From positions 1 to 11,707 of the forward strand of contig REEF01000427.1 of NCBI GenBank assembly GCA_007695205.1: 11,707 nt of DNA, read 5' to 3'. The DNA comes from Planctomycetaceae bacterium (GTDB taxonomy: Bacteria; Planctomycetota; Planctomycetia; Pirellulales; Pirellulaceae). A program made the position numbers and the translations under genes. Below, in pieces: positions 1 through 7,456 of the stretch; position 1 is the first letter of the stretch, and each line of letters opens with the position of its first letter. Below the pieces are notes generated by a model, which did not search any database, had not been told where the DNA came from, and saw nothing but the letters and a program-made list of their open reading frames with translations.

Positions 1-254
1 CTCTCTGGAATCCATTGCAGCCTCCGGTAGAATCGGTGAAAGATTAGGTGTAGGTTTAGATGCTGGTGGCGGCGTACGTTTTGACAGGGCTGCGGTTGAA
101 GGCCCCGAATGAGGTAAAACAGCTTTTTCAAGGAGTATCGATAGCCATGCGAGAATCAGTGACATATCAGGCGATTTTGGAAGAAGGCACGCTGAAAACT
201 CGAAAAATACGGTGTGCCCGGAGAGGGTCAGACCCCTTTTCTGACAGAGCCTAA
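1..254 (+). pseudogene. Remnant of an Rpn/PD-(D/E)XK transposase-like nuclease gene (3' part, broken)
   Basis: The reading frame from about position 60 to the TAA at 252-254 encodes AAYVLTGLRL, then LFQGVSIAMRESVTYQAILEEG. I recognise this as the C-terminal signature of a protein family abundant in planctomycetes and cyanobacteria, related to Rpn recombination-promoting nucleases/putative transposases, which usually reads like 'ATYVLMGLRY ... LLQGV.AMKESVTYQAILEEGR'. Two things show that it is broken. First, upstream of position 60 the same frame has three stop codons close together (TAG at 45, 51 and 57), while the +1-shifted frame beginning at position 2 is open and could hold the preceding part (..GRIGERLGVGLD..), so a frameshift near 58-62 is likely. 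Second, the charged 'EGR..EG..' tail usual after EEG is replaced by unrelated sequence running into a palindrome. The catalytic region would lie outside the window. The family call is from memory of the motif; the frameshift is inference. Confidence 0.6.
225..235. repeat. Short palindrome GGGTC-A-GACCC, REP/RAYT-like
   Basis: GGGTC (225-229) and GACCC (231-235) are perfect inverted arms around a single A. The block sits in a GGGTCAGACCCCTTTT context followed by CTGAC (241-245), which can also pair with GTCAG at 227-231. Closely similar GGGTCAGACCCC/GGGGTCTGACCC words are, as I recall, dispersed in many genomes carrying IS200-like REP-associated transposases, where they give spurious 'GSDPF' peptides; the same peptide is seen here in the tail of the broken gene. 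Only one copy is visible in this window, so its repeat status is inferred. Confidence 0.4.
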
Positions 255-268
255 TCTTTCACTTCGTC

Positions 269-289
269 GCCCGTGACCACAGCACGGGC
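269..289 (+). promoter_or_regulatory. Hairpin in the recC leader
   Basis: GCCCGTG (269-275) and CACGGGC (283-289) are perfect 7-bp inverted arms around the 7-nt loop ACCACAG. No T-run follows, so it is not a typical intrinsic terminator. It ends 17 nt before the ATG of recC at 307, and 8 nt before the alternative GTG at 298. It may be a 5'-UTR hairpin that affects translation or stability of the recCBD transcript, or a leftover of the upstream element. No convincing sigma-70-like promoter or strong Shine-Dalgarno site was seen between 255 and 306. Confidence 0.4.
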
Positions 290-306
290 CAGAGAATGTG
301 CCGACC

Positions 307-3300
307 ATGGCCATCGATGTTTATCAATCCAGCCGCTTCGAATCGCTCTGGATGCTGTTTTGTCAGCATTTGGAGGCGCCGCTGCGCCGTGTGCTGGAGG
401 AACAGTTGGTGATCGTTCCGGCCGGTGGCTGGGAGAGCTACTTCAGTCGGGCTTTAGCCAAACGCCAAGGCTGCTGGGCACATTATCGGTTTCGCACGCT
501 TGGCCAATGGGTGAATTGGCAACTGACGCAGACGCTGGCCGACCCGTCGGGCGGCGTGCGTGATGCGGAGGCGCTGACTTGGGCCATCGCTTCCCGGCTG
601 CCCGCGTTATGCGAGGATCCGGATTTCGCTCCGATCAAGGATTATTTGGCGGCAGAAGACCAGGCCGATGTGCGGCGGCGAATCGAGCTGGCTCGTCGCA
701 TCGCTGGGTTGTTCGACCAATACCTGGTCTATCGGCCGGACCTGATCGATTCCTGGCGTGACGCGGACAGCCTGCCGGATGATCCGATGCAGCATGCCCC
801 GTGGCAGCGCAAGTTATTTCACAGTCTCGAGGCTCAAACGCCTTTGCTGCCGATCGAGGAACGGATCACTCGCTTCGCCGAAACGTTGCAGACCGGGACG
901 GTGACGTTGCCCGAGCGTGTCGAAGTGTGGATGTGCGGCAGCGTGCCGCCAGTGTACCTGAGATTCCTGGATGTCGTTGGCGCTTTTATTCCCATCCAAT
1001 TGTACATCGTTTCTCCCACATTTGCCGGCTGGGGCGACAGGACACAGCAGCGGAAGCTTCTCGGTCGCATGCAAGACCAGGATGCTCCGTTGCGGAAGTT
1101 CTGCGAAGCTCAGCAGCTTGATACGCCCCATCCGCTGCTTGAATCCTGGGGAAAACTGTCGTTGGAACGCCAGCTTCTGATGCTGCCCTACGATTCGGAT
1201 CACTGGCGGTACCACGATGTTCCCGAGTCGGCGGAACCGGACGAGCGGGGCACCCTGCTGGAAGAACTGCAGCACGATCTGCGAGTCGGCCGCGATCCCG
1301 ACCCTAGGTCCAAGGGCGCGGATACCAGCGTGCAAGTCCACAGTTGCCACAGTGCGATCCGCGAGGTCGAGGTATTGCAGGACCAGTTGCGAGACGCCTT
1401 CGAAGCGGACCTGGGGCTTCAGCCTGAACAGGTGGTCGTTTTGTGCCCGGACCTGGACACCTACGGACCGCTGATCGATGCGGTGTTCGGGCGGATCGAT
1501 CCGGGGCAGGACGGACACATTCCCTACACCGTTGCAGGTCGCTCGCCTCGTCAAACCCGTGGCATCATCGACGCCTATTTTCAAATCCTCGATGTCTTAC
1601 AGGGCCGTTTCGCTGCCAGCGAAGTCGTGGATTTGTTGAACCTGGCTCCGGTTCAGGCCGCCGCGGGGATGGACGACGATCAGGTCCAGACGATCACCGG
1701 TTGGATCGCCGACAGCGGCGTACGTTGGGGCGTTGACGCGGACCATCGCGCGGCGGAAGAGCTACCAGCATCGGATCTGAATACCTGGCAGTTCGGCTTG
1801 GAGCGGTTGCTGATGGGCTACGCCATGCCGCCTGGGGGCGGTCAGTTGGTGGGCGAAGTGCTGGCCTTGGATCGCGCCTCGGGTTTGGCAGGCCAGTCGC
1901 TGGGATGCCTGGCCGCGTTCATCGACCAACTGCAGTCTTGGCGAGAACAGATTCGGCAAGTTCGTCCGATGTCCCAGTGGCAGGAGGCGCTGGGCCGAAT
2001 CGCCGACCAGTTCCTGGATCAGCGGCAGGATGAAATCGGAGTCCAGCGCATCCATGACGCCATGGGCTTGTTACGTCAAGTCGCCGAGCAGAACGGGTTC
2101 GACGAAGCGTTGCCGTTTTCAGTCGCGGCCAACGAACTGGCTCGCATGGTCGATCAATCCACGGGCGGGCGAGCGTTTCAGTTGGGCGGGATCACGTTTT
2201 GCGAGATGGCGGCGATGCGCAGCCTGCCCTTCCAAGTTGTCGCGTTGCTGGGATGGAACGATGGCGTGTTCCCGCGAGTCGATCGTCCCATCGGGTTCGA
2301 TCTGATCGCCCGTCATCCAAGGCCCGGCGATCGCAGTTTGCGGCTAGAGGACAAGCACCTGGCGCTGGAAGCACTGCTGGCTGCTCGCTGCCGGCTGCTG
2401 ATCAGTTACCAGGGCCAGAACGTTCGCGACCACCGGTTGCGCCCGCCGTCGATCGTCGTGGAGGAGTTGCTGGACGTCATCGAACAGACCTGCTCGGGCG
2501 ACCAGACGGTTCGGTCGACACGGCGCTCGGAGATCGTCACCCGACATCCGCTGCAGCCGTTCAGCCCGCGGTACTTCGATCAAAGCCATGCTGGCCTGTT
2601 CAGCTACGACCACGGTTACCTGCAAGCCGCCCAAGGGTTGCTGGCTCCGCCGAAAGACATACCGCCGTTCTTTGATACGCCGCTGGCCGCGGATGCCGAT
2701 GTAGTAGAAATTCGCGTCCGGGATCTGCGCAGATTGATGGACGCACCGTGGGAGCTGTTCCTGGCCCGGCTGGGCGTACGATTGGCCGAGGCGGCCGAGC
2801 TGGGGTCGGACCGTGAACCGCTGTTCCTGAACCATCTGGAGCAATGGCAGGTGGGCGAGCAATGGATTCAGCGACGCTTGAATGAAATGGAACACGAACA
2901 ACTGATCGGCAGATTGCGTCGCGGCGGGCAACTGCCAGCGGGCCGGTTGGGCGAAAAGATTCTGCAACGCATCGTCGGCGAAGCAGAACCTGTGGTCGAC
3001 GCCGCTGGACGGATCGGCGTGGACAGCGCCGCGCCCAGCCTGCCGGTGCATGTGAAAATCGACGATTTCGTGATCGTCGGGCGGATCGAAGGCGTTTCAT
3101 CTGCGGGGCTGCGTCGAGCCACCTATTCGAAGATGAAAATCTCGCGGACCGTGCGGCTGTGGTTGGATCATCTGCTGGTCGCCGCCACCTTGCAGCAAGC
3201 CGCCGGGGATACGCGTATCGTAGGACGCCTTGGTAAATGCACAACGATCGGATTCAGGCCGATCGCCCCCAATGACGCGATCGAACATTTGAAGCACCTG

Positions 3301-3687
3301 TTGCAATGGTACCTGGCGGCTGTTCGCGTTCCACTGCCATTGTTTCCTGCCCCCGTCGACCGGGCCATCGAACAACTGCACCAAGGCAAGTTCGCCGGTA
3401 ACGATGATCGGCTCGATGACAGATTCCTACGCGAGGCAGAAGATACTTTCCAACGCAGCTACCTGGGAATCCCCGATGCGGAAAAAGCCTCGGTTCGCGT
3501 AGCGTTCGCCGGACGCGAGCCGTTTCGGATGACGTGCCGAGAGGTGCCTGGACTGGACGAGCCCGGCGAACGGGAGGAACTCGATGAAAGGAACCTGTTT
3601 CTGTACCTGGTCAACTCGATCTGCCGACCGATGTTGCCGTACATCGTTCATCAGGAGCAAGGGCCTTCACGTGGACGCGATGTCTGA
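307..3687 (+). CDS. recC: RecBCD exonuclease V, gamma subunit (RecC)
   Basis: RecC is the scaffold of the RecBCD helicase-nuclease. It splits the incoming duplex, feeds each strand to RecB and RecD, and in E. coli reads Chi on the 3' strand. The product is 1126 aa from ATG 307, against about 1122 in E. coli. It aligns along its length with E. coli RecC: an N-terminal VYQSSRFESLW start, LFDQYLVYRPD near residue 134, then CHSAIREVEVLQDQLRDAF and the LLGWNDGVFPR / GFDLIARHPRPGDRSLR block in the middle, with an inactive nuclease-like fold at the C terminus. No helicase Walker A motif is seen, as expected for RecC. GTG at 298 is in frame and possible, but ATG 307 gives the RecC-like N terminus; neither has a strong Shine-Dalgarno site. 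It is the first gene of recC-recB-recD, and its stop lies 13 bp before recB. Several residues matching the E. coli Chi pocket differ. Confidence 0.97.
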   Translation: MAIDVYQSSRFESLWMLFCQHLEAPLRRVLEEQLVIVPAGGWESYFSRALAKRQGCWAHYRFRTLGQWVNWQLTQTLADPSGGVRDAEALTWAIASRLPALCEDPDFAPIKDYLAAEDQADVRRRIELARRIAGLFDQYLVYRPDLIDSWRDADSLPDDPMQHAPWQRKLFHSLEAQTPLLPIEERITRFAETLQTGTVTLPERVEVWMCGSVPPVYLRFLDVVGAFIPIQLYIVSPTFAGWGDRTQQRKLLGRMQDQDAPLRKFCEAQQLDTPHPLLESWGKLSLERQLLMLPYDSDHWRYHDVPESAEPDERGTLLEELQHDLRVGRDPDPRSKGADTSVQVHSCHSAIREVEVLQDQLRDAFEADLGLQPEQVVVLCPDLDTYGPLIDAVFGRIDPGQDGHIPYTVAGRSPRQTRGIIDAYFQILDVLQGRFAASEVVDLLNLAPVQAAAGMDDDQVQTITGWIADSGVRWGVDADHRAAEELPASDLNTWQFGLERLLMGYAMPPGGGQLVGEVLALDRASGLAGQSLGCLAAFIDQLQSWREQIRQVRPMSQWQEALGRIADQFLDQRQDEIGVQRIHDAMGLLRQVAEQNGFDEALPFSVAANELARMVDQSTGGRAFQLGGITFCEMAAMRSLPFQVVALLGWNDGVFPRVDRPIGFDLIARHPRPGDRSLRLEDKHLALEALLAARCRLLISYQGQNVRDHRLRPPSIVVEELLDVIEQTCSGDQTVRSTRRSEIVTRHPLQPFSPRYFDQSHAGLFSYDHGYLQAAQGLLAPPKDIPPFFDTPLAADADVVEIRVRDLRRLMDAPWELFLARLGVRLAEAAELGSDREPLFLNHLEQWQVGEQWIQRRLNEMEHEQLIGRLRRGGQLPAGRLGEKILQRIVGEAEPVVDAAGRIGVDSAAPSLPVHVKIDDFVIVGRIEGVSSAGLRRATYSKMKISRTVRLWLDHLLVAATLQQAAGDTRIVGRLGKCTTIGFRPIAPNDAIEHLKHLLQWYLAAVRVPLPLFPAPVDRAIEQLHQGKFAGNDDRLDDRFLREAEDTFQRSYLGIPDAEKASVRVAFAGREPFRMTCREVPGLDEPGEREELDERNLFLYLVNSICRPMLPYIVHQEQGPSRGRDV

Positions 3688-3694
3688 AAGGTGA
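3687..3694 (+). promoter_or_regulatory. Shine-Dalgarno site of recB
   Basis: AAAGGTGA lies 6 nt before the ATG at 3701. AGGTGA (3689-3694) matches the anti-Shine-Dalgarno tail of 16S rRNA. Its first base is the last base of the recC stop codon (TGA 3685-3687), so ribosomes ending recC would be placed to start recB, which implies one transcript and coupled translation. Confidence 0.75.
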
Positions 3695-3700
3695 TTCGGG

Positions 3701-6700
3701 ATGGATACCAAGCAGTCCTTCGATCCGCTGCAGATGACGTTAGCGGGCGTGCATAGCATCGCGGCTAGTGCGGGGACGGGCAAGACGTACACCATCACGA
3801 CGCTGTATTTGCGTTATCTGCTGGAAACGGAATGCCGAGTCGACGATATCCTGGTAACGACCTTTACGGAAGCGGCCACCGCCGAATTGAAGGAACGTTT
3901 GCGCAGCCGCGTTCGGGAAGCATTGGACCTGCTGCAATCAGCCGAGACGATCCACGAGGGCCAAGAGCAGGTGACGAAAAAACGGGCAGACCAGACCGTG
4001 TTTCATCTGCTCCGAGACGCCGGAGCCTGGGAAACCGAGCGCCGACCGGATATCCAGGACCGTCTGCAAAACGCTTTGCTGAACTTCGATCACGCGCCCG
4101 TCTTTACGATCCATGGTTTCTGCCATCGCGTCTTACAGGAACTGGTGTTCGAGACGTCCAGCCGGTTCGATATCGAATTGGTCACCTCCCAAGACACTCT
4201 GGTCGAAGACGTCGCTGCTGACTTTGCCGCACAACTGTGGACGACCGACGATTCGCAGGTCGCCGACTGGGTGACGTTGGACGAGACGCTCTGGAGCCAG
4301 ATGCGTTCAATCGCTGCTCTGGCCCTGGAGAACCCCGACTTTCCGATCTGTCCCGATCATTCTGAATGGAAAAACCTGCTGCAGTCGACACTGCTTGTTC
4401 AATTCAGCGAACAAGTCCGGACCTTGGCAGACGATTGGCGCCGTCATCGAGCGGAAGTCACGCAGTTGCTGATCTCTGCGCGCGAGAACGATTGGCTGAA
4501 TCGAAACACGCACGGCAGAGAAGGCCAACTGGAGCAATCGATTGATTTTGTCGACCGATTGATCGTCCGGGCTTCCCCCGATGCGTTCACGATCGGCAAA
4601 GACGGCCGCCCGGAAGCCGTTCAACGGCGGCTGACGCAATCCGAGCTGAAAAAAGCGACGAAAAAGGAACACAAAGACCATGAGCCATGCCACCATGTGT
4701 TCCAGCAACTGGACAAACTCGTGGAACAAGCGGTCCAGATCCACCAGCATCGAACGAAGATCATCACGTGCCTGCTCTCGCACCTGGCTTCCAGCACGCG
4801 GGTTAAGGCCGTGCTGCGGAAACAGCAGCGAGGCATCATGTCGTTCAGCGATCTGTTGAACCAGGTGGATCGGGCCTTGCAAGCCTCGCAGGGTCCACGG
4901 CTCTTGAAGCGGTTGCGCGACCGTTATCGCGTGGCGATGGTGGATGAATTCCAGGATACCGATCCGGTGCAGTACCGGATCTTCCGACGCGTTTTCCAAG
5001 TCCCGCACGATGCGGCCGATTCGTCGTTCCGGTCGTTCATCATGATCGGCGACCCGAAGCAGTCGATCTATCGGTTCCGCGGCGCGGACATCCACAGCTA
5101 TCTGCAGGCCACGGACGAAACGCCAACGCAGCACCGTCACACGCTCGATACCAACTGGCGATCGGATAAACCGCTGGTGGATGCAGTTCAGGCGGTTTTC
5201 GCCTCCCGCGAAAACCCGTTCCTGTACACCAGCATCCCGCTGCCGGACGTCGAAGCCCATCACGAACGTCGTTTTTCCCAGCGCGCGGCGTTCGAGATTT
5301 GTCTGGTTCCACGCCATCCTGCCGCGGACAAGAACAAAGCGCCGGGACGCGACCAGGCGCTGCGGCATGTCGTCCATCGAGTCGCCGCTGAGATCGTGGC
5401 ACAGCAAAACGGCCGACAGACGCTTTCCAACGCCGACGGCCAGACGCGACCGCTGGTGCCGGGCGATATCGCCGTCTTGTGCCGTACGGGCAAGCAACTG
5501 CGAATGCTGCAGGCGGAACTGGCCGAGCGCAATGTGCCGGCCGTTTTGCAGACGGACGAGTCCGTTTTCGACACGGCCGAGGCCGAGGCCACGATGCACG
5601 CGCTGCGGGCCTTGACCCAACCCGGCAACCTGATGGTGCAGTTCAACGCCTTGGCGTCGCCCTTGTTCGGGCAAAATGCCGACGAACTGGAATCGTTGCG
5701 ACATGACCAACAGCGGTTATCGCAGTGGAGCGAGCGGTTTTTCGAGTGGCATCACTTGTGCGGTGCCCGCGGTTTTATCGTCGCCTGGCGTCGTCTGTTG
5801 GACCAGATGAAAGTGGTGACCAGGCTGACGGGACGCATCACGGGCGAACGTCAGGTGACCAATTATCTGCATCTGGGCGAGTTGCTGCATGGTCAGGCGG
5901 TCGCTATGCACGCGGGCCCCGACCAGTTGCTGCGATGGCTGGAGGGCTGTATCGCAGATCCCCGATTGCGATCGGACGACGAAACGCAGCTTCGATTGGA
6001 AACGGACGCCGCCGCCGTCCAACTCTGCACCATCCACCGCTCGAAAGGCCTGGAGTATCCCGTCGTGTACTACCCGGCTCTGTGGCATACGTACGGCGGA
6101 GCCGACGCGGCGTGGGTGATCGCTCGACTGGACGATGACGGTCGGCCGCTGGAAGTTCCCGAGATCGACGTGGGTTCCGATCGCTTGGAGGCTCGCCTGC
6201 AACAGGATCGTGAAGAGACCCAGGCCGAGGATCGTCGCCTGCTGTACGTCGCGTTGACGCGTGCCAGGCACCAGTGCCGTATCTTTTGGACCGCCGTGCG
6301 AGACGCGTCAGACTCGGCGCTAGGGCAACTGATGTTTGACGGCCTGAAAGGAAACGAGTCCGACAAAGAACTGGATCAACGGTTGCGCCAGTGGGTGGAA
6401 TCCTTGGCTGCCACCGGTATCGAGTATCGCGGTCTGGACACGATGGCGACCTTCGTTGATCCCGGCCGGTATCACCCACCAAAGACCTCGACCACCGTAC
6501 TGGACTGCCGCCGCGTGACGCGGACCGAACTGCCCCGGTTGGTCCGGACCAGCTTCAGCGCCCTGGCCCGTCACGTCGATCTGGCCGATGATCTGGAGAT
6601 CCCGGACCGGGACGTTGCGTCCAGTGACGATGCCAGCGAATTGGACGATCCGATCTTGGATCGCCAGCGCGTCCCGCTGGCCGAGATGCCGGGCGGAGTG

Positions 6701-7456
6701 CAAATCGGCAACCTTGTCCACGATGTGTTCGAAAAGGTCATCCGGGACGGCCGCCGCCACGACCCCGATCGTCTATCGGCAGCGGAGCTGGTCCAAGAGC
6801 ACTTGCAGGCAGACCTGGCTCGTTACAACTTGGACCCCTTGTGGATCGAACCGTTGGCCGTCGAACTGACAAAATGCCTGACCGGCTGCATCGCCCAGGT
6901 GGACCCGACGTTCTGCATGTTCGATCTTCCGTTGGAGGATGCCGCATGCGAGTTGCATTTTCTGCTGCCCGTGGCGGATCACGATCGACAAATGGACGCC
7001 CGCTCGCTGGGTTCGGCTTTCGATCGGGCAACGGACGACCTGGTTCGCAGCTACGGAGCCCGCGTGGGACGAGTTCCCCCTTCACGGCTGCGAGGCTTTC
7101 TGGAGGGCTACATCGACCTGGTCTTTCGATACCAGGGCCGCTGGTTTTTGTTGGATTACAAGACCAACCAGTTGGGTCCCCTGGCGACGGACTATGGGCC
7201 GTCGCGATTGGAAGAGACCATGTTTCGCCACGACTATCTGCTGCAATACCACCTCTATGCGGTCGCCCTGGACCGGTTCCTGCAGCAGCGGGTCAGTGGA
7301 TACCGGTATGACCGGGATTTTGGTGGCGTGATCTATCTGTTTGTGCGTGGGTTCGATGCAGGGCGATCGCCGACCCAAGGCGTGTACTTCCATCGACCGC
7401 AGCAGACGGTCATCCAGGCGATCGCGTCTGTCCTGGACGGGGAGGAGATCCAGTGA
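3701..7456 (+). CDS. recB: RecBCD exonuclease V, beta subunit (RecB helicase-nuclease)
   Basis: RecB is the 3'-5' SF1A helicase and the only nuclease of RecBCD, acting on double-stranded DNA ends. The product is 1251 aa, slightly longer than E. coli RecB (1180). Helicase motifs run in order: Walker A ASAGTGKT with K28; Ia TTFTEAATAELKERLR; TIHGFCHRVLQEL; Walker B DEFQDTD from D415; motif III GDPKQSIYRFRGAD; motif IV NWRSDKPLV; motif V HRSKGLEYPVV near 779-789; motif VI LLYVALTRAR with R854. The C-terminal nuclease domain keeps H1007 (GNLVHDVFE), D1139 (GYIDLVF), D1152 and K1154 (DYKT), then the QYHLYAVALDRFL and FGGVIYLFVRG segments. The 13-residue spacing of the two Asp residues equals that of D1067 and D1080 in E. 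coli, so nuclease activity is expected. A charged linker rich in Asp (about residues 960-1000) joins helicase and nuclease. No ptr-like protease gene separates it from recC. Confidence 0.98.
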   Translation: MDTKQSFDPLQMTLAGVHSIAASAGTGKTYTITTLYLRYLLETECRVDDILVTTFTEAATAELKERLRSRVREALDLLQSAETIHEGQEQVTKKRADQTVFHLLRDAGAWETERRPDIQDRLQNALLNFDHAPVFTIHGFCHRVLQELVFETSSRFDIELVTSQDTLVEDVAADFAAQLWTTDDSQVADWVTLDETLWSQMRSIAALALENPDFPICPDHSEWKNLLQSTLLVQFSEQVRTLADDWRRHRAEVTQLLISARENDWLNRNTHGREGQLEQSIDFVDRLIVRASPDAFTIGKDGRPEAVQRRLTQSELKKATKKEHKDHEPCHHVFQQLDKLVEQAVQIHQHRTKIITCLLSHLASSTRVKAVLRKQQRGIMSFSDLLNQVDRALQASQGPRLLKRLRDRYRVAMVDEFQDTDPVQYRIFRRVFQVPHDAADSSFRSFIMIGDPKQSIYRFRGADIHSYLQATDETPTQHRHTLDTNWRSDKPLVDAVQAVFASRENPFLYTSIPLPDVEAHHERRFSQRAAFEICLVPRHPAADKNKAPGRDQALRHVVHRVAAEIVAQQNGRQTLSNADGQTRPLVPGDIAVLCRTGKQLRMLQAELAERNVPAVLQTDESVFDTAEAEATMHALRALTQPGNLMVQFNALASPLFGQNADELESLRHDQQRLSQWSERFFEWHHLCGARGFIVAWRRLLDQMKVVTRLTGRITGERQVTNYLHLGELLHGQAVAMHAGPDQLLRWLEGCIADPRLRSDDETQLRLETDAAAVQLCTIHRSKGLEYPVVYYPALWHTYGGADAAWVIARLDDDGRPLEVPEIDVGSDRLEARLQQDREETQAEDRRLLYVALTRARHQCRIFWTAVRDASDSALGQLMFDGLKGNESDKELDQRLRQWVESLAATGIEYRGLDTMATFVDPGRYHPPKTSTTVLDCRRVTRTELPRLVRTSFSALARHVDLADDLEIPDRDVASSDDASELDDPILDRQRVPLAEMPGGVQIGNLVHDVFEKVIRDGRRHDPDRLSAAELVQEHLQADLARYNLDPLWIEPLAVELTKCLTGCIAQVDPTFCMFDLPLEDAACELHFLLPVADHDRQMDARSLGSAFDRATDDLVRSYGARVGRVPPSRLRGFLEGYIDLVFRYQGRWFLLDYKTNQLGPLATDYGPSRLEETMFRHDYLLQYHLYAVALDRFLQQRVSGYRYDRDFGGVIYLFVRGFDAGRSPTQGVYFHRPQQTVIQAIASVLDGEEIQ
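7441..7448 (+). promoter_or_regulatory. Shine-Dalgarno site of recD, inside the recB end
   Basis: GGAGGAGA ends 7 nt before ATG 7456 and lies within the last codons of recB. This spacing favours ATG 7456 over the in-frame GTG at 7453. Together with the TGATG stop-start overlap (TGA 7454-7456, ATG 7456-7458) it indicates tight translational coupling of recD to recB, which would keep the two helicase subunits in balance. Confidence 0.8.

Noticed and set aside
81..109. TTGACA as a possible -35 box for recC
   Set aside because: No TATAAT-like hexamer lies 16-18 bp downstream (the sequence there is GC-rich), and it falls within the coding remnant.
273..563. 96-codon open frame on the + strand overlapping the recC start
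   Set aside because: It is an out-of-frame shadow of recC; the recC frame carries the conserved N terminus.
814..1584. 256-codon open frame on the - strand opposite recC
   Set aside because: It overlaps conserved RecC sequence and shows no family features or start signal of its own.
4307..5710. 467-codon open frame on the - strand opposite recB
   Set aside because: It lies wholly within recB, whose motifs are intact, has no recognisable domain, and is typical of antisense open frames in GC-rich coding DNA.
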